In this document: in pieces, positions 1-8,846 of the stretch
Position numbering within the stretch: the first letter of the stretch is position 1
Layout: every line of letters starts with the position of its first letter
DNA from: Photobacterium malacitanum
GTDB taxonomy: Bacteria > Pseudomonadota > Gammaproteobacteria > Enterobacterales > Vibrionaceae
Direction of reading: 5' to 3'
Assembly: GCF_900185615.1 (NCBI RefSeq)
Contig: NZ_FYAK01000007.1
Coordinates: 118,362 to 182,361 of the forward strand
DNA: 64,000 nt
Position numbers and translations under genes: made by a program
The notes under the pieces: model-generated
Told to the model about the DNA's origin: nothing
Databases searched by the model: none
What the model saw: the letters and a program-made list of their open reading frames with translations, nothing else

Positions 1-1
1 T

Positions 2-1057
2 AACATCGATGGTCTATTAGAAGCCATTCTTCTTCAGTCAGAAATTCTTGAGCTAACAGCAGTTGAAGAAGGCATGGCATCTGGTGTTGTTATTGAATCT
101 CGTCTTGATAAAGGCCGTGGTCCAGTTGCAACAGTACTTGTTCAAGAAGGTACATTGCGCAAGGGCGATATCGTTCTTTGTGGTCTAATGCATGGTCGTA
201 TTCGTGCAATGCGCAACGAACAAGGTCAAGAAATCGAATCAGCAGGTCCATCTATTCCTGTTGAGATCCTTGGTCTTTCTGGTGTGCCGTCATCAGGTGA
301 CGAAGCGACTGTTGTACGTGATGAGCGTAAAGCACGTGAAGTTGCACTTTACCGTCAAGGTAAATTCCGTGATGTTAAACTAGCACGTCAACAAAAAGCT
401 AAACTAGAAAACATGTTTGCTAACATGGAAGCTGGTGAAGTTGCTGAACTAAACGTTGTGCTTAAAGCTGACGTTCAAGGTTCTGTTGAAGCAATCGCTG
501 ACTCACTACGTAAACTTTCAACTGATGAAGTTAAAGTGAGCATCGTAGGTTCAGGTGTTGGTGCAATCACTGAAACTGATGCAGTACTTGCAGCAGCTTC
601 TAACGCTATCATTCTTGGTTTCAACGTTCGTGCTGATGCGTCTGCGCGTCAAACAATCGAAAATGAAAACCTAGATCTACGTTACTACTCAATCATTTAC
701 CAACTAATCGACGAAGTTAAAGCGGCGATGGGCGGTATGCTGGCTCCTGAGTTCAAGCAAGAGATCATTGGTCTTGCTGAAGTACGTGACGTATTTAAGT
801 CACCTAAGATCGGCGCAATCGCTGGTTGTATGGTAACTGAAGGTACTATTAAGCGTAACAACCCTATTCGTGTTCTACGTGAAAACGTAGTTATCTACGA
901 AGGTGAGCTTGAGTCACTACGTCGCTTTAAAGATGACGTTGCTGAAGTTAAGAACGGTTACGAGTGTGGTATCGGCGTTAAGAACTACAACGACGTTCGC
1001 GTTGGCGACCAGATCGAAGTATTCGAAATTATTGAAATCCAACGTACACTTGACTAA
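2..1057 (+). CDS. infB: Translation initiation factor IF-2, C-terminal part (5' end outside window)
   Basis: This GTPase places initiator fMet-tRNA on the 30S subunit and promotes subunit joining. The frame is open from base 2, so only the 3' part is present, about 351 codons. The visible protein holds the end of the GTP-binding region ([14 protein letters not shown]), domain II ([20 protein letters not shown]), domain III and the C-terminal fMet-tRNA-binding beta barrel ([15 protein letters not shown]). It is followed by rbfA and truB, the usual nusA-infB-rbfA-truB order. It ends with a TAA at 1055-1057. Identity is secure; the start and G domain lie outside the window. Confidence 0.97.
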   Translation, partial: NIDGLLEAILLQSEILELTAVEEGMASGVVIESRLDKGRGPVATVLVQEGTLRKGDIVLCGLMHGRIRAMRNEQGQEIESAGPSIPVEILGLSGVPSSGDEATVVRDERKAREVALYRQGKFRDVKLARQQKAKLENMFANMEAGEVAELNVVLKADVQGSVEAIADSLRKLSTDEVKVSIVGSGVGAITETDAVLAAASNAIILGFNVRADASARQTIENENLDLRYYSIIYQLIDEVKAAMGGMLAPEFKQEIIGLAEVRDVFKSPKIGAIAGCMVTEGTIKRNNPIRVLRENVVIYEGELESLRRFKDDVAEVKNGYECGIGVKNYNDVRVGDQIEVFEIIEIQRTLD

Positions 1058-1096
1058 TAATCAGTGTAGATAGTTGTTTTTCAACATGATAATGAT

Positions 1097-1125
1097 AATG
1101 GGGAGCTTCGGCTCCCCATTCTTTC
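1097..1125 (+). terminator. infB-rbfA intergenic hairpin with UUCG loop
   Basis: There is a perfect 10-bp stem (aatggggagc / gctccccatt) closed by a ttcg tetraloop, followed by ctttc. It lies between infB and rbfA. The short, broken T tract suggests partial termination or an mRNA-stability element inside the operon rather than a full stop. Confidence 0.7.
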
Positions 1126-1155
1126 AAGAGCATTATTCTTAGAGAGAGCAAGACA

Positions 1156-1557
1156 ATGGCAAAAGAATTTAGCCGCACCCAACGTGTAGCACAACAGCTA
1201 CAAAAAGAATTAGCAGTGATTTTACAGCGTGAAATCAAAGATCCAGCGATCGCAATGACAACAATCTCAAGTGTTGATGTATCGCGTGATATGAACTACG
1301 CCAAAATCTATGTAACTTTCTTTCCAATTGGTGAGCAAACTGCAGAAGGCAGCTTGGCAGCACTACGTGAAATGTCACCTTACATTCGTTCACTACTAGG
1401 TAAAGAAATTCGCCTACGTGTGACACCTGAGCTTAACTTTATTTTCGATCAATCGTTAACCGAAGGTATGCGTATTTCTAACCTAGTATCAAAAGCGGTA
1501 CGTGACGATGAAGATCGTCGTGGTGATGAAGACGAAGTAGAAAAAGGCGAGGAATAA
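1156..1557 (+). CDS. rbfA: 30S ribosome-binding factor A
   Basis: RbfA is a KH-fold assembly factor that binds immature 30S subunits near the 5' end of 16S rRNA and helps late maturation, notably in the cold. The 133-residue product has the family length and the family features: [21 protein letters not shown] at the start, the DPAI...[14 protein letters not shown] core, and an acidic C-terminal tail (residues 118-133). The ATG follows an agagagagcaaga purine-rich ribosome-binding site. The gene ends 2 bases before truB, so the two are cotranscribed and probably translationally coupled. Confidence 0.97.
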   Translation: MAKEFSRTQRVAQQLQKELAVILQREIKDPAIAMTTISSVDVSRDMNYAKIYVTFFPIGEQTAEGSLAALREMSPYIRSLLGKEIRLRVTPELNFIFDQSLTEGMRISNLVSKAVRDDEDRRGDEDEVEKGEE

Positions 1558-1559
1558 GC

Positions 1560-2507
1560 ATGGCACGTCGTCGTAAAGGTCGTCCAATTAACGGTGTGAT
1601 CTTGGTTGATAAACCAACCGGCATTAGTTCTAACGATACCCTGCAAAAAGTAAAACGTATCTTTTTTGCACAAAAAGCGGGCCATACCGGTGCGCTTGAT
1701 CCTTTAGCGACGGGCATGTTACCGCTTTGTTTTGGTGAAGCGACCAAATTTTCACAATTCTTATTAGATTCTGATAAACGTTATCGTGTGATCGCCAAAT
1801 TAGGTGAACGTACCGATACGTCTGATTCTGATGGTGAAGTGGTTGAGACCCGTGCGGTTAATGTTGATCGCGATCAGCTTGAAGCATGTATCGATCGTTT
1901 TCGCGGCACGACCGATCAAATTCCATCAATGTACTCTGCATTAAAATACCAAGGCCGTAAGTTGTATGAATACGCGCGTGAAGGGATCTCAATTCCTCGT
2001 GAGTCGCGTAAGATCACAGTGTATTCGGTTGAGTTATTGCGGTTTGATAACAATGAAGTTGAAATGGAACTTCATGTATCAAAAGGAACGTATATTCGTA
2101 CTATCGTTGATGATTTGGGGGAAATGCTAGGTTGTGGTGCTCACGTTATTATGTTGCGTCGTACCGGTGTTTCTAACTTCCCGTATGATCGCATGGTAAC
2201 CATTGAGCAGTTACAAGCGATGCTTGATGACGCTAAAGCTAACGATGTTGAACCTGGTACAGTATTAGATGCGTTATTATTGCCAACGGATACAGCTGTA
2301 CAAGATTTACCCGCAGTGAATATCACCGCAGAAGCTGCGGTTCATGTTCTACACGGTAATCCTGTTGCTGCTGAAGTGGTTCCCGCTGAAGGTACATTAG
2401 TACGTATTACCGTTGGCGGTAGTGCTGAATTTATTGGTGTTGGTACCATTGATGCAAAAGGCATGTTGGCTCCAAAGCGTGTAATGGCAAACGAACAACA
2501 GCAATAA
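1560..2507 (+). CDS. truB: tRNA pseudouridine(55) synthase
   Basis: TruB converts U55 in the T loop of tRNAs to pseudouridine. The 315-residue protein shows the [15 protein letters not shown] motif near residue 40-55 with the catalytic Asp (ALDP), the [16 protein letters not shown] substrate-binding stretch, and a C-terminal PUA-like domain (about 245-310). E. coli TruB is 314 residues. It begins two bases after rbfA, with the gaggaataagc ribosome-binding site lying in the end of rbfA. Nothing unusual was seen. Confidence 0.97.
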   Translation: MARRRKGRPINGVILVDKPTGISSNDTLQKVKRIFFAQKAGHTGALDPLATGMLPLCFGEATKFSQFLLDSDKRYRVIAKLGERTDTSDSDGEVVETRAVNVDRDQLEACIDRFRGTTDQIPSMYSALKYQGRKLYEYAREGISIPRESRKITVYSVELLRFDNNEVEMELHVSKGTYIRTIVDDLGEMLGCGAHVIMLRRTGVSNFPYDRMVTIEQLQAMLDDAKANDVEPGTVLDALLLPTDTAVQDLPAVNITAEAAVHVLHGNPVAAEVVPAEGTLVRITVGGSAEFIGVGTIDAKGMLAPKRVMANEQQQ

Positions 2508-2605
2508 TGACGCCAGTAAATCACAATTAACCGTCAACCATTAATCAGCTTGATTAGGGTAAAGAAGTTGTTTGAGATTAAAAATAACGCTGGTTAATTA
2601 TTCGC

Positions 2606-2634
2606 TTGTAGTTCGTACCGCTGATCAGTATAAT
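2606..2634 (+). promoter_or_regulatory. Predicted sigma-70 promoter of rpsO
   Basis: A -35-like TTGTAG (2606-2611) and a perfect -10 TATAAT (2629-2634) are separated by 17 bases. They lie about 72 bases upstream of rpsO, leaving a leader long enough for the S15 autoregulatory structure known in E. coli. Confidence 0.7.
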
Positions 2635-2705
2635 CCGCGGCTTGGGTGTCAGCTGAATCAGAGATTGGCGGCACAAATTAAAACATCTTGTATTAGGAAT
2701 GAGTT

Positions 2706-2975
2706 ATGTCTCTGAATGCAGAAACTAAAGCAGCAATCGTTGCAGATTACGCACAATGTGAAAATGATACTGGTTCTCCTGAAGTTCAGGTTGCACTTTT
2801 AACAGCGCAAATCAACCACCTTCAAGGTCACTTTGCTAACCACAAGCACGACCACCACAGCCGTCGCGGTCTACTACGTATGGTTTCTCGTCGTCGTAAG
2901 CTTCTAGATTACCTAAAAGGTAAAAACCTAGATCGTTACCAAGACTTGATCAAGCGTCTAGGCCTACGTCGCTAA
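2706..2975 (+). CDS. rpsO: 30S ribosomal protein S15
   Basis: S15 is a primary 16S rRNA-binding protein of the 30S platform. The 89-residue length and the conserved stretches ([44 protein letters not shown]) are diagnostic. The start ATG follows taggaatgagtt. It has its own promoter downstream of truB and a strong terminator before pnp, matching the E. coli rpsO-pnp arrangement. Autoregulation through a leader pseudoknot is known in E. coli; it is only inferred here. Confidence 0.98.
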   Translation: MSLNAETKAAIVADYAQCENDTGSPEVQVALLTAQINHLQGHFANHKHDHHSRRGLLRMVSRRRKLLDYLKGKNLDRYQDLIKRLGLRR

Positions 2976-2985
2976 GATTGCTTTA

Positions 2986-3014
2986 AGAAAGGAGCCCTAG
3001 GCTCCTTTCTTTTT
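2986..3014 (+). terminator. rpsO Rho-independent terminator
   Basis: An 11-bp perfect stem (agaaaggagcc / ggctcctttct) with a 3-base loop is followed by ttttat, 10 bases after the rpsO stop codon. Confidence 0.9.
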
Positions 3015-3167
3015 ATCTGCTCTTTTTATTGCTAATACCGCTATTATTGATTCGTCTTCCTGTCATCTTTTCTAATTTCGTCTACTATCTGTATCGGAGT
3101 TAAGCTCAAGTTTGTTGTATGAATGCTTAGGCAGAGATATGATAGGTGCCGAGTAAATAACTGCAAA

Positions 3168-3290
3168 TATCCACTACTTTATGGCTTTGCGAGTCGTTTT
3201 CGTCGACCTTCAGGTCGCGGCTAATAAAAGTTTTCGTTATCTGAGAACTTTGATTAGTCGCGATACGTGAAATCATAATAAAGTGGACAT
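3168..3290 (+). promoter_or_regulatory. Putative pnp leader RNase III-type hairpin
   Basis: The 354-base gap between rpsO and pnp has no gene. Within it, atatccactactttat (3167-3182) can pair with ataaagtggacat (3278-3290), enclosing a smaller perfect hairpin (cgacc / ggtcg, about 3204-3217). In E. coli the pnp leader forms a long stem that RNase III cuts so that PNPase can repress its own mRNA. This structure occupies the same place, but was paired by eye only. Confidence 0.55.
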
Positions 3291-3368
3291 CAATTACATG
3301 ACGCTTATGTTTGTGTTGGTTATAATTGACCCGCAAATAGAAAGCGGAATATATTTAAGGAAATTCAC

Positions 3369-5492
3369 GTGAATCCTATCGTAAAGACTTTCCAGTACGG
3401 TAACCACACGGTTACTCTTGAGACTGGTGTTATAGCACGTCAAGCGACTGCTGCAGTAATGGTTAGCATGGACGACACATCAGTGTTTGTTTCTGTTGTT
3501 GGTAAGAAAACAGCAGTAGAAGGCCAAGACTTCTTCCCGCTAACAGTGAACTACCAAGAGCGTACTTACGCTGCAGGTAAAATCCCTGGTGGTTTCTTCA
3601 AGCGTGAAGGCCGTCCTTCTGAAGGTGAAACACTGACTGCACGTCTAATCGACCGTCCAATCCGTCCGTTATTCCCTGACGATTTCAAAAACGAAGTACA
3701 AGTTATTGCAACAGTGGTTTCTGTAAACCCTGCTGTTAACCCTGATATGGTTACAATGATTGGTACTTCTGCAGCACTTGCTATTTCTGGTATTCCATTC
3801 AATGGTCCTATTGGTGCAGCACGTGTGGGTTACATTAACGATCAATTCGTTCTAAACCCAAGTAATGACGAGCTAGAAACAAGCCGTCTAGATCTTGTTG
3901 TTGCTGGTACTAAAGATGCAGTATTGATGGTTGAGTCAGAAGCTGACCGTCTATCTGAAGAGCAAATGCTACAAGCGGTTGTATTTGGTCACGACCAACA
4001 ACAAACTGTTATCAATGCAATCAATGAGTTTGCAGCTGAAGTTGCGACTCCTGCTTGGGATTGGACTGCGCCAGAAGAAAATACAGCACTTAAAACTAAG
4101 ATCGCTGAACTTGCAGAAGCTAAGCTTGTTGAAGCTTACCAAATCACAGAGAAAATGGCGCGTTACGACCGTATTCATGAGATTGCTGCTGAAGTAAATG
4201 ACGCAATTCTTGCTGAAGATGTTGAAGCAAACGCGAAAGAAATTCACACTATCTTCCACGATCTTGAGAAGACAGTTGTACGTGGCCGTATCATTGCTGG
4301 TCACCCACGTATCGATGGTCGTGAAAAAGACATGGTTCGTGCGCTAGACGTACGTACTGGTGTACTTCCACGTACTCACGGTTCTTCACTATTTACACGT
4401 GGTGAGACTCAAGCACTTGTTACTGCAACATTGGGTACACAACGTGATGCTCAAATCCTTGATAGCATCATGGGTGAGAAGAAAGATCACTTCCTTCTTC
4501 ACTACAATTTCCCTCCATACTGTGTAGGTGAAACGGGTTTTGTTGGTTCGCCTAAGCGTCGTGAAATTGGTCACGGTAAGTTGGCGAAGCGTGGTATTCA
4601 AGCGGTAATGCCATCTGTTGACGAATTCCCATACACTGTACGTGTAGTATCAGAAATCACTGAATCTAACGGTTCATCTTCAATGGCTTCTGTATGTGGT
4701 ACGTCGCTAGCACTTATGGACGCTGGTGTGCCAATTAAAGCATCTGTTGCTGGTATCGCAATGGGTCTAGTGAAAGAAGGCGATGATTTCGTTGTTCTTT
4801 CTGACATTCTTGGTGACGAAGACCACCTAGGTGACATGGACTTTAAAGTAGCGGGTACTGATGACGGTATCACAGCACTTCAGATGGATATCAAGATCGA
4901 AGGTATCACTAAAGAGATCATGGAAATTGCACTTAACCAAGCTAAAGGCGCGCGTAAGCACATCCTTAGCGTAATGGATAATGCAATCAATACTCCTCGT
5001 GAAGAGATCTCTCAGTTTGCTCCTCGCATTCACATGATGAAGATCAACCCAGAGAAGATCAAAGATGTGATCGGTAAAGGTGGTGCAGTTATTCGTGCAC
5101 TAACTGAAGAAACTGGTACTACAATCGAAATCGAAGATGATGGTACAGTGAAGATCGCTGCGACTGAAGGAACTGCTGCACAAGAAGCAATCCGTCGTAT
5201 CGAAGAAATCACTGCAGACGTTGAAGTTGGCCGTGTTTACACTGGTAAAGTAATGCGTATCGTTGACTTCGGTGCGTTTGTATCAGTTATCGGTGCAAAA
5301 GAAGGTCTAGTTCACATTTCTCAAATTTCACAAGATCGTGTAGAGAAAGTGTCTGATTACCTACAGATGGGTCAAGAAGTTCAAGTTAAAGTTCTTGAAA
5401 TCGACCGTCAAGGCCGTATTCGTCTAAGCATGAAAGAAGCAGTAGAAGCGCCAGCCGCAGCTCCTGCACAAGACGAGCAGCCACAAGGCTAA
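3369..5492 (+). CDS. pnp: Polyribonucleotide nucleotidyltransferase (PNPase)
   Basis: PNPase is a phosphate-dependent 3'-5' exoribonuclease and a core degradosome component. The 707 residues show two RNase PH-like domains separated by the all-helical linker (about 225-300), the active-site region [15 protein letters not shown], the KH domain ([16 protein letters not shown], about 560-580) and a C-terminal S1 domain ([20 protein letters not shown], about 622-690). The start is GTG, chosen because aagga sits 8 bases upstream and the sequence [11 protein letters not shown] matches family N termini. E. coli PNPase is 711 residues. Confidence 0.98.
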   Translation: MNPIVKTFQYGNHTVTLETGVIARQATAAVMVSMDDTSVFVSVVGKKTAVEGQDFFPLTVNYQERTYAAGKIPGGFFKREGRPSEGETLTARLIDRPIRPLFPDDFKNEVQVIATVVSVNPAVNPDMVTMIGTSAALAISGIPFNGPIGAARVGYINDQFVLNPSNDELETSRLDLVVAGTKDAVLMVESEADRLSEEQMLQAVVFGHDQQQTVINAINEFAAEVATPAWDWTAPEENTALKTKIAELAEAKLVEAYQITEKMARYDRIHEIAAEVNDAILAEDVEANAKEIHTIFHDLEKTVVRGRIIAGHPRIDGREKDMVRALDVRTGVLPRTHGSSLFTRGETQALVTATLGTQRDAQILDSIMGEKKDHFLLHYNFPPYCVGETGFVGSPKRREIGHGKLAKRGIQAVMPSVDEFPYTVRVVSEITESNGSSSMASVCGTSLALMDAGVPIKASVAGIAMGLVKEGDDFVVLSDILGDEDHLGDMDFKVAGTDDGITALQMDIKIEGITKEIMEIALNQAKGARKHILSVMDNAINTPREEISQFAPRIHMMKINPEKIKDVIGKGGAVIRALTEETGTTIEIEDDGTVKIAATEGTAAQEAIRRIEEITADVEVGRVYTGKVMRIVDFGAFVSVIGAKEGLVHISQISQDRVEKVSDYLQMGQEVQVKVLEIDRQGRIRLSMKEAVEAPAAAPAQDEQPQG

Positions 5493-5515
5493 GCGTTTTG
5501 CTAATATCATGATAT

Positions 5516-5542
5516 AAAGGGGCTTAATAGCCCCTTTTTTTT
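5516..5542 (+). terminator. pnp Rho-independent terminator
   Basis: The stem aaaggggct / agccccttt with a short loop is followed by a run of T, 24 bases after the pnp stop. Confidence 0.9.
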
Positions 5543-5598
5543 GATCTAAATATTATCATAGACGTTGGATCGTCATTGATGTCACAGGGAGAATTGAG

Positions 5599-6507
5599 TT
5601 GATAATACGCCACCTTCAATATGTTGTAATTGCATCTGCATTGATGCTAAGCGGATGTTCGGTCATGCCAACAACATGGAGCCATCCGCCAATGGCGATC
5701 CCTTATCAACCAAGTTTGCCGCAGCAGATTCAGTTGGCACGGATTGAGCAAATATTAAAGCAGCCTAATATACCTCAAGCAACCTTAGCGACTATTTATT
5801 ATGATCGTGGTTTATTGCATGACAGTTTAGGTTTACGCGATTTAGCGCGGTTAGACTTTAATAAGTCGTTAACCTTAAACCCAAATCAACCCGATTTATT
5901 TAATGTTGCAGGGGTGATATTTACGCAAATGGGGATGTTTGATTCTGCTTATGAGTCATTTGATTCAACGCTGGATTTAGCTCCAGATCATCCTTATGCA
6001 CATCGTAATCGCGGTATCGCATTGTATTACGGTGAGCGTTATGAGCTCGCTAACGATGATTTATTACCGCATTATCAGCAGGATATTAATGATCCTTACC
6101 GTGTGATCTGGCTGTATATCAATGATTTGAAATTCGTGCCACAGCAAGCACAGGCTTTGCTTCAACAACGTTATAGCGCCAGCGATAAAAAAGATTGGGG
6201 CTGGCAGATTGTGCGGATGTATCTTGGTGAAGTCAGTGAAGATCAGTTTTTAACTGATATTGCCGAGCAGAGTAAAGATAACGAGCAATTATCACTGCGA
6301 TTGACAGAAGGGTATTTTTATCTGGCTCAACGTTATCAACAGCAGCAAGATTATTCGACGGCGATCATGCTTTATAAATTGGCCTTATCAGGCAATGTGT
6401 ATGAGTTTATTGAACATCGACTATCGTTACTTGAATTAAATCGTATTTTTACCGCAGAGCAAAATGCAGCACCTGTAGCGTTAACTTCTCCAAATGTATC
6501 GTCATAA
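5599..6507 (+). CDS. nlpI: Lipoprotein NlpI, TPR-repeat adaptor
   Basis: NlpI is an outer-membrane lipoprotein with TPR repeats; in E. coli it works with the protease Prc and scaffolds peptidoglycan hydrolases. The 302-residue product begins with a lipoprotein signal and lipobox (LMLSGC, Cys about residue 19) followed by TPR units (about 60-150, for example ATIYYDRGLLHDSLGLRDLARL). The start is TTG; agggaga lies 6 bases upstream and no better start keeps the signal peptide. The position directly after pnp is the same as in enterics and vibrios. Confidence 0.93.
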   Translation: MIIRHLQYVVIASALMLSGCSVMPTTWSHPPMAIPYQPSLPQQIQLARIEQILKQPNIPQATLATIYYDRGLLHDSLGLRDLARLDFNKSLTLNPNQPDLFNVAGVIFTQMGMFDSAYESFDSTLDLAPDHPYAHRNRGIALYYGERYELANDDLLPHYQQDINDPYRVIWLYINDLKFVPQQAQALLQQRYSASDKKDWGWQIVRMYLGEVSEDQFLTDIAEQSKDNEQLSLRLTEGYFYLAQRYQQQQDYSTAIMLYKLALSGNVYEFIEHRLSLLELNRIFTAEQNAAPVALTSPNVSS

Positions 6508-6518
6508 TCATGTTCTAT

Positions 6519-6552
6519 AAAAATAGCCGCTATGATTAGCGGCTATTTTTTA
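6519..6552 (+). terminator. nlpI Rho-independent terminator
   Basis: The stem aaatagccgct / agcggctattt with loop atgatt has an A run before and a T run after it, 12 bases past the nlpI stop. Confidence 0.88.
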
Positions 6553-6560
6553 CTCTAAAC

Positions 6561-6813
6561 GACCCTCGACCCTCGAACCTCAAATCTCGAACCTCGAACC
6601 TCGAACCTCGAACCTCGAATCTAGAACCTCAAATCTCGAACCTCAAATCTCGAACCTCGAATCTCGAATCTCGAACCTCGAATCTCGAATCTCGAATCTC
6701 GAATCTCGAACCTCAAATCTCGAACCTCGAATCTCGAATCTCGAATCTCGAACCTCGAACCTCGAACCTCGAACCTCGAACCTCAAATCTCGAACCTCGA
6801 ATCCCGAATCTCT
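6561..6813. repeat. 7-bp minisatellite (TCGAACC / TCGAATC / TCAAATC), about 36 copies
   Basis: About 250 bases consist of uninterrupted heptamers of three main variants, TCGAACC, TCGAATC and TCAAATC, mixed in no fixed order. Three units make 21 bases, so the minus strand encodes a spurious 7-residue peptide repeat (RFEVRDS type); this is not a gene. The array fills the space between the nlpI terminator and the ubiV stop codon and abuts that stop. There are no spacers, so it is not CRISPR. Most units contain TCGA, giving local self-complementarity. Confidence 0.95.
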
Positions 6814-7687
6814 AGCGAATATCCAATCCGGCGAGGTTATGCCAGTAACCATTGCATTGATGGCCATCAGCAAGTGGATGACGAATATCACCTTGTTCAT
6901 TGGCACGGAAATCATCAATCAGTGTCAGGGTATCAAGTCCCATTGGGCTTAATCGAACCACATCGACCATATCTTTCATGCCTTTCAAATCATTGATCAG
7001 GTTATAACAGTAACCGGATTGAGTTTGAATGCCATTAAGAGTGAAGACTTTTTGATCTTCTTGGCTGTTAACGGTGATCCCTTGCGGATATTTAATACAG
7101 CAAGTTTCACAATCATCTTTGGCTTTATTTTCAGCACGAGCAGTAAAGCAGCGTGCGGAGTAAGCTAATGGAAGGTAGCCATAGCTAAAGACTTCAGTTT
7201 CAAATTGTTGACGTATTCCAAGTTTTTCGCACTCGGTTAGCGTGTTAAGTAACCAATCACGAGACAGCTCAACAGGCATACACCAACGAGTCATGCCTTG
7301 TTTCGCAAACAACTTCAACGTTTGAGCGTTATAGCAATTTACCGCAGGCCCTACTACAAAGGGTACCTTGCTTTGTGAGGCCAGTTGAATTGCAGATACA
7401 TCGTTAGCTTCAACAATAAAGTCGCCATTATCGATATATTTTTTCATGATGTTGACTTCGCTAGGTGCTTCTAGCAGTGCCATGGTTGATAGCACAACCT
7501 GCTTGCCATTTGCTGCGAGCTCTTTAGCGATATCGATCCATTGGGCAGGTTTTAGTGCTCGACGTTTAGAGCACACGGTTTCCCCTAAATAAATCACATC
7601 AACGTTGCTGTGTTTGGCTTGTTGATAAAACGTTTCAACATCATGCTGAGGCCAAAAGTAAAGCAATGGCCCAAGTGAATATTTCAT
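6812..7687 (-). CDS. ubiV: UbiV, O2-independent ubiquinone hydroxylation protein (U32 family)
   Basis: UbiV and UbiU form an iron-sulfur heterodimer that hydroxylates ubiquinone precursors without oxygen. The 291-residue protein starts MKYSLGPLLYFWPQHDVETF and has the family cysteines (CFTARAENKAKDDCETCCIKYP, about residues 168-190) that bind the 4Fe-4S cluster. The ATG at 7687 is preferred to an upstream in-frame start because aaggatcatta precedes it and it gives the family length. It lies 10 bases after ubiU, in the same operon. Its stop codon touches the heptamer array. Confidence 0.93.
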   Translation of the reverse strand: MKYSLGPLLYFWPQHDVETFYQQAKHSNVDVIYLGETVCSKRRALKPAQWIDIAKELAANGKQVVLSTMALLEAPSEVNIMKKYIDNGDFIVEANDVSAIQLASQSKVPFVVGPAVNCYNAQTLKLFAKQGMTRWCMPVELSRDWLLNTLTECEKLGIRQQFETEVFSYGYLPLAYSARCFTARAENKAKDDCETCCIKYPQGITVNSQEDQKVFTLNGIQTQSGYCYNLINDLKGMKDMVDVVRLSPMGLDTLTLIDDFRANEQGDIRHPLADGHQCNGYWHNLAGLDIR

Positions 7688-7697
7688 TAATGATCCT

Positions 7698-8705
7698 TTA
7701 TTGCCATTTACGGTGGTATGCACCTAATGTTGTTTGTTTACCTTCAGATAAATTACCTAGGCATGCGTTCCAGGCTGGATTAACACTGTAGCCTTCTGGG
7801 TTTGCTAAGTAGTGGTCAATCGCAGCACGCCAAGTGCGAGTCACTTGTTCTACATACGCAGGGCTACGTTGACGGCCTTCAATCTTAACCGATGCAATAT
7901 TGGCTTTAAACAGCTCAGGTAGAATCTCTAAGGTATTAAGACTAGTAGGCTCTTCTAGTGCATGAAAGCGTTTGTTATTACCTTCAATATTGATATCAAA
8001 TCGACCTTTACATAAGGTTGGGTAACCCGCATTTTCGCCCGCTGCATAGCGATCAATGAGCACTTCATTTAAGCGTGATTCTAGCCCTTGTGGCGTTTCT
8101 TGCCAGCGAACATACTTAGCGGGTGAACAAGCACCAACAGTATTAGGTGATTCACCTGTCATGTAAGAAGATAAATAACAGCGACCTTCAGACATAATGC
8201 ACAAGCTACCAAAAGCAAAAACTTCTAGCTGCATATCAGTATTACGTGCTAGCTGCTTTACTTGGTGTATCGACAGTACGCGCGGTAATACCACTCGCTT
8301 AATATTGAAGTTTTGTTGATAAAATTCAATCGCAGCAGTGTTGGTGGCTGACGCCTGTACTGAAAGATGTAATTCTAAATCAGGGTAGGTAGTGGCAGCA
8401 TATTCAAGCACACCGATATCAGCCACAATCAGTGCATCCACGCCCATGGCTGCTGCATTATCGACGGCTTTGGTCCAACGACTAAAACCATCAGGATGGG
8501 CAAAAGTATTTAAAGCAACATGCAATTTACGATCATGATCTTTTACATATTGCACAGCTTTTTCAAGTTTGCGATCAGTGAAGTTTAATCCCGCAAAATG
8601 GCGAGCGTTAGTATCGTCTTTAAAACCGATATAAACCGCATCTGCACCATTATCAATAGCTGTTTTTAACGCTGGTAAATTGCCAGCTGGGCAAAGAAGC
8701 TCCAT
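7698..8705 (-). CDS. ubiU: UbiU, O2-independent ubiquinone hydroxylation protein (U32 family)
   Basis: UbiU is the partner of UbiV in anaerobic ubiquinone synthesis. The 335-residue protein begins MELLCPAGNLPALKTAIDNGADAVYIG, typical of U32 proteins, and carries the conserved cysteines in GSLCIMSEGRCYLSSYMTG (about 167-185), CSPAKY (about 193) and CKGRFDI (about 232) expected to hold the cluster. E. coli UbiU is 331 residues. It is the first gene of a ubiU-ubiV operon. An FNR-like site lies 90 bases upstream, fitting the anaerobic role. Confidence 0.94.
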   Translation of the reverse strand: MELLCPAGNLPALKTAIDNGADAVYIGFKDDTNARHFAGLNFTDRKLEKAVQYVKDHDRKLHVALNTFAHPDGFSRWTKAVDNAAAMGVDALIVADIGVLEYAATTYPDLELHLSVQASATNTAAIEFYQQNFNIKRVVLPRVLSIHQVKQLARNTDMQLEVFAFGSLCIMSEGRCYLSSYMTGESPNTVGACSPAKYVRWQETPQGLESRLNEVLIDRYAAGENAGYPTLCKGRFDINIEGNNKRFHALEEPTSLNTLEILPELFKANIASVKIEGRQRSPAYVEQVTRTWRAAIDHYLANPEGYSVNPAWNACLGNLSEGKQTTLGAYHRKWQ

Positions 8706-8794
8706 GTTTTTTTATTATCCAATCTTTGCATAAAAGCGATGCCATTATAGTAAAAGTGTTTATTGTTATAGATCTTGATGCTAGGCAGGTTTTG

Positions 8795-8808
8795 TTGATA
8801 TAAAACAA
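8795..8808 (-). promoter_or_regulatory. Putative FNR box upstream of ubiUV
   Basis: TTGAT-ATAA-AACAA matches the FNR consensus TTGAT-N4-ATCAA with one mismatch. It lies about 90 bases upstream of ubiU and just past the stop of the GGDEF-EAL gene. E. coli ubiUV is known to be under FNR control; here the assignment rests on the motif and position alone. Confidence 0.5.
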
Positions 8809-8846
8809 TAAAATTGTTACTAAATGATCGCATTTTTAGACTGATA

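Noticed and set aside
3127..3336. Minus-strand open frame between rpsO and pnp
   Set aside because: It overlaps the pnp leader structure, has no ribosome-binding site and no family resemblance.
6561..6813. Possible CRISPR array or a repeat-protein gene (minus-strand frame 6643-6918)
   Set aside because: The units are 7 bases with no spacers, and the peptide repeat is a by-product of 21 bases being three units; the true ubiV frame ends at the array border.
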